From contig NZ_NJFZ01000007.1 in the NCBI RefSeq assembly GCF_002270355.1, positions 62,001 to 126,000 of the forward strand: 64,000 bases of DNA, written 5' to 3'. Below the pieces are notes generated by a model. It did no database searches. It worked only from the letters and a program-made list of their open reading frames with translations, and was not told the origin of the DNA. The position numbers and the translations under genes were made by a program. This stretch comes from Flectobacillus sp. BAB-3569. GTDB taxonomy: Bacteria; Bacteroidota; Bacteroidia; Cytophagales; Spirosomataceae. Positions within the stretch are counted from its first letter, which is position 1; every line of letters starts with the position of its first letter. Positions 45,693-55,000 of this stretch are shown here, piece after piece.

Positions 45693-47366
45693 TTAGTTAC
45701 AGGTTTCAGACTCATATGTTGCAAATACAGATACGATATCAGTTACTGGATTGTAGCTCGTTGTTCCTGTTATGCCTTTCCCATTTGCAGTGATAACAGA
45801 AGATGTCTTGTTGAATGTTACATTGCCTTCGTAAGTTTTATTATCGTAGTAGGTAAAGAAATAATATGTTTTTCCTTCCGTTATATTGAAATTAGCCTTC
45901 CCACTTACAGCGTAGGAATAGTTCCACGTATATGAATCTAAACTAATCAAATATAACCATGTTGAAGGCTTAATATTGAGGCTTTTATTAGTACATTTTG
46001 CAGTAAAATCAACCTCTACATTCAAATAGCTTGGTAGGCTTTTCACATTAAGAGAAATAGGAACTGATGAAACAGAGCATGGGTCAAATTGTGAGGTAGC
46101 CCCCAGAAAAGTATCCCCTTGACGCGAATAGACTTCTACTTGAAGTTTAAAATTTGCCGGCGGATTTGCATTAAAAAGACCGTTTGAACTATTACCATTG
46201 GTGACATCAAAATCATACATAGTTTTTACATAATTTTTCACACCAGCCTCACTAATACAATACACTTTTGCATAAAAATCATTGCTATTAGCATAACGTG
46301 TAACGTTAGAGCTTACATTGAATGTAAGAGGCTCCCACGAACGGCAGCTAGAATAAAACCAATCCAAATTCCAATAAGATAAATGTGGAGCTTTGAATTG
46401 TGCTACCAATTCGCCTTTGTTATTTCGTATCACATTTGCAACCCCCTCTTCTTTCCAAGCTCCAGTATCGCTATCATAACTCCAAGTCGGGATAGAATCT
46501 CCCTCCTTCATTAACTGACCTGTATTGGGATTTTTCAAATCGGGATTTAATCCTACAGTAACTTCAATTGGTTTTGAGAAACTTTTTACATCTTTTCCAG
46601 CAGCTTCCATTTCGACAGCAACAAACCCTCCCGTTATAAAAGAGCCATCAACTGATGAGCCACTATTCATAGCCACATTTTCTGCCGCAAATCCACCAGG
46701 AAAGCTTTCTATTGATTCTTGTGTTTCGGTGGTATATTGCACTACTGTTACTGCCACCTCTTTAGAATTAATAATCGTACCTGATGCATCTTTTATCTCT
46801 GTGCCTGGAGTAATTGTAATACTAGCTGTTTCAGGCTTATCAGGAGTAGAAGGTACTTCTACACTCTTCCCTTTACTTAAGTCTACAGTTGCTTTTTCTG
46901 TTGCTGCTCCAACAGGTGGAGTTGCAATATTTGTAAGAGGAACTCTGAAGTTCAGAGCATCTTTAGGGTCAGTAATAATAATTGTTTTGCTTGTAGATAC
47001 ATAACCCTCCCCAGAGACGGCCACAGTAAATTCAATAGGAGCTTTAGTTGTCGGTGCAACATTTTTATTTAAAACTAAACTTAATACATTTCCTGATGGG
47101 GTATAGTTCTTTTTTCCTGCATCACTCAGTACTAAATCTTTACCTGGACCCGAAATAGTTACCTTGAGATTCTGAGGACGACCCTTTACTTCCGGGTTTG
47201 CATCTACAAACTCAATTAATACTGGAGCCTTGTAAATATCGGTATTTACGGTAAGTTCTAAATCTTCAAATGGGTTTATTTTTTGACAGGCATTTAGTGC
47301 GCCAAAGATCAATATTAGGACTCCAGAAAGGCGCATAAAAAGTGTTATGTTTGGTAATTTATTCAT
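45693..47366 (-). CDS. Large surface lipoprotein, cassette 2
   Basis: A 557-residue protein with lipobox (LIFGALNAC, Cys27). It shares with the lipoprotein at 43433: a leading P-V-(L/V)-(I/V)-x-F strand, a NxL(K/S)xxISGxG stretch, APIEFTVAVSGEGY versus APIKFFIIAEADGY, an EKATV block, then TIPTWSYDSDTGAWKEEG versus LIAIASYDEDTKVFKYEG. The C-terminal ~200 residues have diverged. Serine/asparagine-rich, so likely exposed on the cell surface. It follows the OMP gene at 47406 with a 39-bp gap, the same spacing as in cassette 1. Function unknown. Confidence 0.8.
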   Translation of the reverse strand: MNKLPNITLFMRLSGVLILIFGALNACQKINPFEDLELTVNTDIYKAPVLIEFVDANPEVKGRPQNLKVTISGPGKDLVLSDAGKKNYTPSGNVLSLVLNKNVAPTTKAPIEFTVAVSGEGYVSTSKTIIITDPKDALNFRVPLTNIATPPVGAATEKATVDLSKGKSVEVPSTPDKPETASITITPGTEIKDASGTIINSKEVAVTVVQYTTETQESIESFPGGFAAENVAMNSGSSVDGSFITGGFVAVEMEAAGKDVKSFSKPIEVTVGLNPDLKNPNTGQLMKEGDSIPTWSYDSDTGAWKEEGVANVIRNNKGELVAQFKAPHLSYWNLDWFYSSCRSWEPLTFNVSSNVTRYANSNDFYAKVYCISEAGVKNYVKTMYDFDVTNGNSSNGLFNANPPANFKLQVEVYSRQGDTFLGATSQFDPCSVSSVPISLNVKSLPSYLNVEVDFTAKCTNKSLNIKPSTWLYLISLDSYTWNYSYAVSGKANFNITEGKTYYFFTYYDNKTYEGNVTFNKTSSVITANGKGITGTTSYNPVTDIVSVFATYESETCN

Positions 47367-47405
47367 AGCCGTATCGTATTAAAATGTATGTGTTCGATTT
47401 GTTTT

Positions 47406-48098
47406 TTAGTTCAGTCTTACTGCCAACCTAAGGTTGAACATAGGCCAATACCTCCAATCTTTCATATTGTTTTGAATTTTACTTTCTTGCTCACTCATGC
47501 TACTTAGTCTTTCAGTACCAGTTAAAGATACTTTGGGTTCAGACAAATAATATGTACCTAATTCAAACCCAAATCCAACTCTTTTTTTAGGGACGGCTCT
47601 CCCAAAGCCTAATCCGATAAATCTGGCTACACCTCCATTGTAACTCAAATCAAAGTTAAATTCTCCGATTTCCTTAGGAGTAAATTCGGTTTCACCTATT
47701 TTGTAATTCTCTGTGGGTGAAGCCACAACCAATACACGTCCTTTCTGAATATAACTAAGTCCCAAAATAAACTTAAATGAGCTTTTTGACGAAGGGTAAA
47801 GCTCCACCCCTAACCCTAGTGCGTTCATATCCAAGTTGCCATTTAGTTGTATGTCTTCATCTGAAACTGTTAACTTGTTGGACATGGTGTAATTTAAAAA
47901 TGTGTTCATCAATCTTACTGAAATGTTGGGCGTAAACCGAGCCGAAACGTCAAATCCGGGTGTTGTACCTCCTAAAAGCCCTATACCGAACTTAATCGAG
48001 TTAGTATTTGATTTAGGTGCAACAGGCTTGATAAGTTGAGAAAAACCTCTAAAACTTATCGAAGCTACTAATAAAATTAAAAGTAGTTTTTTCATCAT
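47406..48098 (-). CDS. Outer-membrane beta-barrel protein, cassette 2
   Basis: A 230-residue protein with a signal peptide (about 1-21, ending GFSQ) and small-barrel strand pattern. It is a homologue of the OMP at 42686: RFIGLGFGRAVPKKRVGFGF against PYLGLGFGRAIPKHKLGFSV, and the shared GTYY strand. The ATG at 48098 or 48095 may be used. Same order and spacing with its lipoprotein as in cassette 1, but on the opposite strand. Confidence 0.82.
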   Translation of the reverse strand: MMKKLLLILLVASISFRGFSQLIKPVAPKSNTNSIKFGIGLLGGTTPGFDVSARFTPNISVRLMNTFLNYTMSNKLTVSDEDIQLNGNLDMNALGLGVELYPSSKSSFKFILGLSYIQKGRVLVVASPTENYKIGETEFTPKEIGEFNFDLSYNGGVARFIGLGFGRAVPKKRVGFGFELGTYYLSEPKVSLTGTERLSSMSEQESKIQNNMKDWRYWPMFNLRLAVRLN

Positions 48099-48511
48099 GG
48101 TAACTTCATTTTAATAGTTCAATAATCATATGTAGTATATTGTTTTTAATCTTGAGATTCAATGCTAAATATCAATTTTTGGGCAAAACACATAACCACT
48201 AGTTTGAGACAAAACCTCTCTAACTAGTTAAAAGTGAATATTTTCAGACGGTTGATTTATTTATAAGAATAATAGCTAATCATCAAAAAGACTACCTCGA
48301 ATAGTATATCCTTTTTCTTGATGTAAAGCTATAAGAAGAACAGGTTCGATTTGTTAGTAGATTACTTTATCTTGTTTTTTTTTATTTTATGGTACTGCCA
48401 ACACAGGATACACCATTTTATAAAGCAAAACACAACAAAAACAAACACTCTAAATAGAAGAAACGAAGGTTGACAATGTATTGAATACAAGGAAACATTA
48501 TACTAACATAA
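48099..48511. other. Intergenic region before the IS element
   Basis: AT-rich DNA upstream of cassette 2 (minus strand) and to the left of the IS4-family element. It should hold the cassette 2 promoter, but I found no TAnnTTTG match on the minus strand. No ORF seen. Confidence 0.4.
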
Positions 48512-48564
48512 GAAATTTAGTACTCTACCCTACTAAAAAATGGGACAAATTAGGTAAAAAGAAA

Positions 48565-48613
48565 GGGAAGTAAGAGTTTTGTAGTTACCAAGCTCCAAAA
48601 CATCCCACTTCCC
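48565..48613 (+). promoter_or_regulatory. Hairpin abutting the transposase start codon
   Basis: GGGAAGT (48565-48571) pairs with ACTTCCC (48607-48613), and inside it GTTTTG (48576-48581) pairs with CAAAAC (48596-48601). The ATG begins at the next base. Such stem-loops in IS elements limit transposase translation from transcripts that read in from outside. Confidence 0.6.
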
Positions 48614-49799
48614 ATGAACCAACGGCTCGAAAGCGAAATTACCAGTGTTTTATCAAAATTTCCAATTGTTAAGAATTTATCACGCAAAAAATTCATTTGC
48701 TCATTTATTTTAGGATTAATAAAAAGTAGAAATCGGGGCGGCCCGTGCCATACAATTTTGCGATGTAGCTCAACATCTAAATGTCAAGGCTAAATTAAGC
48801 TCCAATGAAGTTCGAATACAGGATTTTTTCAGGGAGGTTAATATTGATTATTTTTATGTAGCTTTGCTGTTGTTGCAGTTCTTACCGACTAATAAAAAGT
48901 TACGTTTATGCCTTGATAGAACAGAATGGGATTTTGGCTCCTGTCAGATAAATATTTTGATGGTAGTAGTAGGTTGTGGAGATTATCAGCTTCCTTTATA
49001 TTGGGAAATGTTGGATAATAAGAGTGGAAATTCATCTACCCGAGACCGTAAAGCTATCGTAGAAATGTGTGTAAATTTGATTGGCAAAGAACGAATAGGA
49101 TACATAGTTGGAGACCGTGAGTTTATCGGCCATTCATGGATTAAATATCTGAAAGACAATGGTATAAATTTTATAATGCGCTTGCCAAAACATCATTTAT
49201 TACAAAAACCAGATGTTAGTGTGTTCAAAATAGAGTGCTTGAATTTAAAAATTAACAAAGCTGTGATATTAAGAGATTGTCTAGTAGATGGTGTAGTGGC
49301 CAATGTTTGGGTCAAGGCCTTGCAAAACGGTGATTTTTTATATTTATTGGGTACAGTAAATGTAGAATTTATGGGGCAGCTATATGCTAAAAGATGGACT
49401 ATAGAGACTTGTTTTCAAGGATTGAAAGGTAGAGGTTTTAACTTAGAAAAAACGCATTTAAAATGTTTGAAAAAGATTAAAAAACTCATTGCCTTAGTCG
49501 CTATATCATATGCCGTTTGTATAAGTATGGGAATTTACTTTCACGCTAAAGTACAAAAAATCAAAAAGAAAAAGCATGGTTATAAATCCAATAGTTTTCT
49601 TAGAAAGGGTATAAATATGATTCAAGAATTATTCCGGCAAGCAATACTGACAGATACAGCTATTGAGAATAGAATATTCAGCTTTTTAAGATGTATAAAA
49701 ATGCAAATGTCTCATTATCAAAAAAAATATGCCTACTTAAAAAAAGCTGGGTATAGTAGAAATTTAGCTAATATAATGCTGAGTATTAATGCAACATAA
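48614..49799 (+). pseudogene. IS4-family transposase disrupted by a 16-bp insertion
   Basis: The first 40 codons from ATG 48614 (MNQRLESEITSVLSKF to LGLIKSRN) read normally, then 16 extra bases (48734-48749) shift the frame. After them the protein resumes with IQFCDVAQHLNVKAKL in the new frame and runs to 49799. DDE residues are present: RTEWDFG (first Asp), VGDREFIG (second Asp) and the YREK signature YAKRWTIETCFQGLK. Without the 16 bases the protein would be 389 residues, the family norm. A shorter frame beginning at TTG 48864 still carries the catalytic core but lacks the DNA-binding N-terminus, so the element is probably inactive. Confidence 0.88.
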
Positions 49800-49921
49800 A
49801 TTTGCATTAACATATTGTGGTCTATGAGCTATAGGTACTAGGTTAAAATGTACTAATAATTTCGTAGGAAATACTTTGATTCTTTTTAATTGTAGCATAA
49901 GGTAGTCCCATGAAAATAAGT

Positions 49922-50583
49922 TTATATTTTACCAGTGATTCTTTTCAAAATATCTTCAATTTCTAACGCTCGCATTTCAGAATAAACACTGGTATGGAAA
50001 CGATCGAGTTTGGCTAGAACATGAAAAAGCAATTCCCTTTCATCTGATTTAAGCACTTGGAATAGTACTGCATCTACCTTGATCATCTCGGGCAAACAAC
50101 TCATTATCCAACTCACACCCGATGATGTTATTTTTACTTGCTTTGAGCGCGCGTCGTCTGGATCATTAAATTCTTCTACAAGGTTATTCTTTATAAGACG
50201 GTTAATTACATTGGTGCCTGAGGTAAACTCAGAAATATTTCGATGAATTAATTCGCTTTTTCGCATAGCACCCATGAAATGCAAATCTGACAAGTACGCG
50301 AAATCTTCAATATTATCGACTGGTAGATTTTGCATTGTTTTTTTACATAAAAATGAAGGTACTTCTGAACTCGAACAAGTGCTTTACCTAGGCCGTTGGA
50401 TGGCTTCACTACTCTACCTCCTGTATGATGTATATATTCTTCATCGACTTGCTTAAATCTTGCTAATTGTTGTTTTTGTAAGTAATCCTGACAAAATTCT
50501 TCCAAGTTACCTGTTGGATTCTCGTTCTCAAACACTTCCCAAGCCTTTACTAATTCAACGACTGGATTAATTGCCTTCTTCAT
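49922..50583 (-). pseudogene. MarR-family transcriptional regulator, frameshifted
   Basis: The N-terminal frame (ATG at 50583: KKAINPVVELVKAWEVFE...) runs to KALVRVQKYLHFYVKK and then goes out of frame. The winged-helix part continues in another frame (MQNLPVDNIEDFAYLSDLHF to 49922) with MRKSELIHRNISEFTSGTNVINRLIK and the DPDDARSKQVKIT wing. Adding one A to the 7-A run (plus-strand T7 at 50338-50344) joins them as KKTMQNLPVD and gives 220 residues, the usual length of this longer MarR type in Bacteroidota. A dyad and -7 box lie just upstream (50649-50691), suggesting autoregulation. Confidence 0.87.
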
Positions 50584-50648
50584 ATATTCATCAACGCTAT
50601 TTCTAAATATTTCTTAGTTTGGGGGAGTACTTCATTTCGACTTTACCA

Positions 50649-50691
50649 CAAATATAAAAGAGTAGTAATAGCTTTACTAATACTACTCTTT
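50649..50691 (-). promoter_or_regulatory. Promoter -7 box and dyad operator of the marR-type gene
   Basis: On the minus strand TATATTTG (plus 50649-50656) fits the -7 consensus. Immediately upstream of it is an 11-bp inverted repeat, AAAGAGTAGTA (50657-50667) and TACTACTCTTT (50681-50691), with an inner TAGTAA/TTACTA dyad. The dyad covers the -33 position, where a MarR dimer would block RNA polymerase. Inferred operator. Confidence 0.5.
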
Positions 50692-50726
50692 AGTAACAAT
50701 GCTAATGTAGTTTTGTTTCGAAAACA

Positions 50727-50754
50727 AAAGGCTTGAGATATCTCCCAAGCCTTT
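50727..50754 (-). terminator. Terminator of the histidine kinase gene
   Basis: AAAGGCTTG pairs with CAAGCCTTT over a 10-nt loop, a few bases after the kinase stop codon on the minus strand. The following T-run is imperfect (GAAAAC on the plus strand). Confidence 0.65.
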
Positions 50755-50758
50755 CTCT

Positions 50759-51958
50759 CTAAACTTCCTCATCATTCACACCTGCAATAATGATTCTGAA
50801 TGTAGTGCCTTTGCCCACTTCTGAATATTTAACGAAAAGCTTACCACTATGATAATTTTCGATAATCCTTTTGGCAAGTGTCAAACCTAAGCCCCATCCT
50901 CGCTTTTTGGTACTGAAACCTGCATTAAAAACCTTACTCAAATTCTGTTTACTGATACCTTTTCCTGTGTCCGAAATATCAATGATAATTTGATTGTGTT
51001 TGCCATTTTCCATCGTCACTTTCAACGCTCCCACACCCGTCATGGCGTCTACCGCATTTTTACAAATATTTTCAATAACCCATTCAAACAAATACTTATT
51101 AATTTTGACCGTTGGATGTGTCAAATGATTTTCAATCGTCAATGATACTTTAGATGAAATTCTTCGTTTGAGATAGCTCAAAAATACCTCAACGGTCTCA
51201 GCTACATTTTCTTCTTTGAGCACAGGTATCGAACCTATGTTAGAAAAACGTGTCGTGATTACATCGAGTCGCTGAACATCCTTCTCTAATTCCTTTACAA
51301 TTTCTTGATCGAAAGTAGGATCTGATTTAAAAAACTCCACCCAAGCTGTTAATGAAGATAGTGGCGTGCCCAACTGGTGTGCTGTTTCTTTAGCCAAACC
51401 TACCCAAACTCTATTTTGCTCAGAGCGGCGTGAAGCATCAAAAAACAGATACGCTGCCAAGCCAAAAATCAACACTACAATCAACTGAAATACAGGATAA
51501 TACCTAAGCATATTTAGCAAATGAGAATTTCCATAATATACATATTCCTTATGAAAATCCATATCAAGCTCAATCGGTGGGTTATCATCACGCATGATTT
51601 CATTCAATTTATCACGCAAAAAAGCTTGTTGCTCTTTTGAATTCAATCCCGGTGGAATCTGGATACTTTCTGAAGCGGTCAAATATCCTGAACCGTCTTT
51701 CAAGATGACAGGAATCGTAATATTCTCATTAGATTTCTTGATTTTTTCGAAAAAGAAATTCACATCTTTATCCAAATCATTGGTCATCATAAACTTAAAC
51801 GACTCAGCATAAAGTTGAATTTGATCTTTCTCTCGTTCTTCCAATTTCGAAACAATTCGGTCAGTGAAGTACAAGGAAAATGCCCCGATAATAACGCAAA
51901 CGAATAGAAAAGCGATTTTCCACCATGTGTTTTTACTATAAATATCGACTGTTAACAT
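50759..51958 (-). CDS. Sensor histidine kinase (membrane-bound, HisKA-HATPase)
   Basis: A 399-residue kinase with membrane helices at about 10-30 and 155-172 around a periplasmic domain. The phosphoacceptor is in GLAKETAHQLGTPLSSL, an H-box variant (AHQLGTPL) frequent in Bacteroidota. The ATPase domain has NICKNAVDAM, DTGKGIS, GWGLGLTLAKRI and GKGTTFRI. The ATG at 51958 is used: a longer frame to 52060 would overlap the end of the C25 peptidase gene and add a non-membrane tail. No response regulator is adjacent. It lies 82 bp after the PorU2-like gene on the same strand and may share its transcript. Confidence 0.92.
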   Translation of the reverse strand: MLTVDIYSKNTWWKIAFLFVCVIIGAFSLYFTDRIVSKLEEREKDQIQLYAESFKFMMTNDLDKDVNFFFEKIKKSNENITIPVILKDGSGYLTASESIQIPPGLNSKEQQAFLRDKLNEIMRDDNPPIELDMDFHKEYVYYGNSHLLNMLRYYPVFQLIVVLIFGLAAYLFFDASRRSEQNRVWVGLAKETAHQLGTPLSSLTAWVEFFKSDPTFDQEIVKELEKDVQRLDVITTRFSNIGSIPVLKEENVAETVEVFLSYLKRRISSKVSLTIENHLTHPTVKINKYLFEWVIENICKNAVDAMTGVGALKVTMENGKHNQIIIDISDTGKGISKQNLSKVFNAGFSTKKRGWGLGLTLAKRIIENYHSGKLFVKYSEVGKGTTFRIIIAGVNDEEV

Positions 51959-52040
51959 AGAATAATTATTGAGCGAATTAGCGAATGGGTGATTTAGTGA
52001 TTTTGACAAAAGTATTTGAAGAGGAATAGGAAAATCATTT

Positions 52041-55000
52041 TCACTTTCTCTCCAATACAATTTTGCCAGTAAAGGTATCTGCTATCGACAACGAATCCTT
52101 TGGTTCTTTATTTTGTAATGTTAGCTTGTAAAAATACAGCGCATTAGGCAAAAAATTACCTTCTTGATTTCGTCCATCCCAAAATATTTCTTTTTCGGTC
52201 GCATTCACTGTCTGTTGAACCTCATAAACCTTTTTCCCGGAGACATCAAAAATCTGACAAGTTACCCAGTAATCATGTTCTGGTAAATTTTCAATACTCC
52301 ATCTTGTCCACGTATGCAAAGGATTTGGAAAGACCTTTAATTGAACAGGAGTAACTTTCTCATCAATTACCATCTGTATTTGATATGCTTTAGTCGACAC
52401 CTTTGCTCCTACTCTATCGCTAGCATTAATGGCTATCCAAACGGTGTCTTTAAGCCAATCTGTAGCCTGATAGGTTAACGAAAGCTTTCCTTTTTCCTCT
52501 GTTATAGCGGTAATGTTAGAATTATTTCCAGCAACCCAAGCACAAGTTTGGCAATGCTTTATCGAAATTTCTACATTTTCTTTTCTCAAAAAAACAAAGC
52601 GATTATTGTCCCATAACTGTATTTCCAATGTTGGATTTGGACTAAAATGCTCGAAGTTTTGGGCTATTCTCCCATTCACTTGCACAAGCATGGTAGGTGC
52701 GATATTATCTTGTTTGACGTTTACCAAAACTTGGGTTGAATTATTACTAAAATTGGCTTCATGTTTACGAGATGGATTTACCACAAAACGTAAAACATAG
52801 TCGCCAGCCTGCTCAAATGCTTTTGAAAAAACAGGTAGTGCTATTGAATCATGCGCCACAAAAGACGAAAGAGGCTCTTGTTGACTCTCCAAAACTTCTC
52901 CATTCTGAATAATTTGCCAATGCAAAAAAGTGCTATCGCTAAAAGGGGTATCGGAGGTATTATAGACATACCGTCTGATATTCAATACTTGTCCTATCTC
53001 TACTTCGTGGGTGTCTTTTAATGCCTCAATGGCTAAATCTGCATACGGTTTACCCAATACTCCCCAACGACGCAGTTGGCTGGCTTGCTTTACTTGTTTT
53101 GCTCCAAATTTTACTCGAATAGGAGTCAACAACCTTTGTGTAGAAAGGGGTTGAAAAGTTAGGTTTTCTTGTAATGCATAGCTTTCATCATTGATATTCA
53201 ACTCATAGTTGCTTGGTTTTTCTAAAGATTGAAAATCTGTAAAAACTTGTTTGGCATCCTCCAAAGCGCCCATTTGCGGTGGTGTCATTTCCCAATTTTG
53301 AGTTTCAGGCAATAAATACAGCGTATCACTAATGGCGGAGATAGCACTTTTGCCAAACTTTTCGATGGCATTTTGCTTACCTTTTTGTACTGCTAACAAA
53401 AAAGGTGTTCCTAGCGGTAAGGCTTTGATTTTAGCGATTGAAAAGCCCAAATTTTGTAAAGATGTCCATATCTCCCCAGACCATTTTTGAGTACTTACGC
53501 GCCCATGTGGCCAAAGAATAAGCCAATCACCAACTTTCAGTTGCTGTAAATAAGTCAACAAAGGATTTTCACCTAATAATAGGTTTTCATTCAAATTTTG
53601 AATCCAATATGGGGAATTTCCACAGCTCAGTTGTGGCAAAATAAGATAGGGCTTCAATTGCGCGTCGAGCGTTATGGCGTTGAGGCTACTCCAAGGATAG
53701 CACAAGCCGTTACCCATCCATTGTTGATCATTTACTTTAACCCAACCCAGGTAATTACTTTGAGTAATATCTGCGCCAGGTACGTACAAAGCTATTTTAA
53801 GCGTATCAGGCTGTAGTTTCCAAGTACTTTTATCCCATGTAATTTCTGAAGTTTTTATGGCCTGAAAATGCGCTGATGTTCGCTGTATCCAGCCTAAAAG
53901 ACTATTGGGAATATAGGTAAATGTTCCGTTCAACAGTACACTGTCTGAAGTAATCATCCGCCAATAATAGGTAGTTGTATCCTTGGCAATACTTTTAAAC
54001 AAATAGCGAAAAACACCTTGTTTAGTAATCGTTTTTTGAAAAATAATAGACTTAAAATCTGAGTTATCAGCAAGCTGTAATTGCACAGGAGCAAGCAGAG
54101 TCTTATTTCCTTCCAACCAAATCTCGGGACTTGACACTATCGCCCAATTGCTGGGATAATACAATGCTAAAGATTTTTTCAGGTGGAAATCTCGAAGTTC
54201 GATATCATTATTCTTCGTATTTACTTCTTTTAAAACACCTTCATCGTCAAGCGATAATCTCAGATTGAGAGTATCGTTTTGCCAAGCAGAATTTAATGGA
54301 ATTTTCAAAGAAAGAACGTCAGTGTTAACCAAAGTTTTTTCATATAACTGTTGAAAAATATCTTGTTGGTTGACAGATAAATGAATCGAAAATGGAACTT
54401 GGTTTGCTTTTCCATAATTAACGATTGAAACATTGATCCTGAGTGAGTCCTGTTGAAAATCTATACTCAGGCTATTTTTTACAAAAGCGATATCTGGCAA
54501 CGCTATTGCTTTGAACAGCCGAATGGCAGGATCACCTTGCAGGGTAAATTGTTGCAAGGTTGTTTTGAGATAAGGGTCAGTAGCCTGATGTTTGAGTACC
54601 TGCGCATGAGCTTCTCCTAAAGTTTGAGATAACTCTCCTTGAAATAACTGCTGATAAAAGCTTTTGGAAAAAGCATACAATGAATTCGGATAGGCCAAAT
54701 GAGTATGAGCCATAAAAGCAATAGCTCCACGGTCGGGAGACAATAACCAATCGGTACTTAAGGCCTTTTTTTCTGTAAAAAAATCGCCTGCATCACAACC
54801 ATTGACCAATACAAACGGATATTTTCCTTGATTTTGATACCCCAAATCAGGATTGCTGACAAAGCCTATATCAAGGTCGAGTTGTCCAATAGCCGAATGG
54901 CCAAACAACGTAATCATACCAATGCCTTGATTCACTTCTTCCGATACATTACGGACTTCCACATAGGCATCGGTCTGTTTGCCAATGGTCCGAACCTCCA

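Larger units (their letters stand above)
48512..49863 (+). mobile_element. IS4-family insertion sequence, defective (ends tentative)
   Basis: Built around a broken IS4-family transposase. GAAATTTAGTAC at 48512-48523 faces GTACTAATAATTTC at 49850-49863 (reverse complement with a 2-base gap) and could mark the ends, giving about 1.35 kb, a normal size for this family. No target duplication was identified, so the boundaries are uncertain. Confidence 0.45.

Noticed and set aside
51959-52060. Upstream extension of the histidine kinase overlapping the C25 peptidase gene
   Set aside because: The extra residues are polar and precede the first membrane helix; ATG 51958 gives a normal kinase N-terminus.
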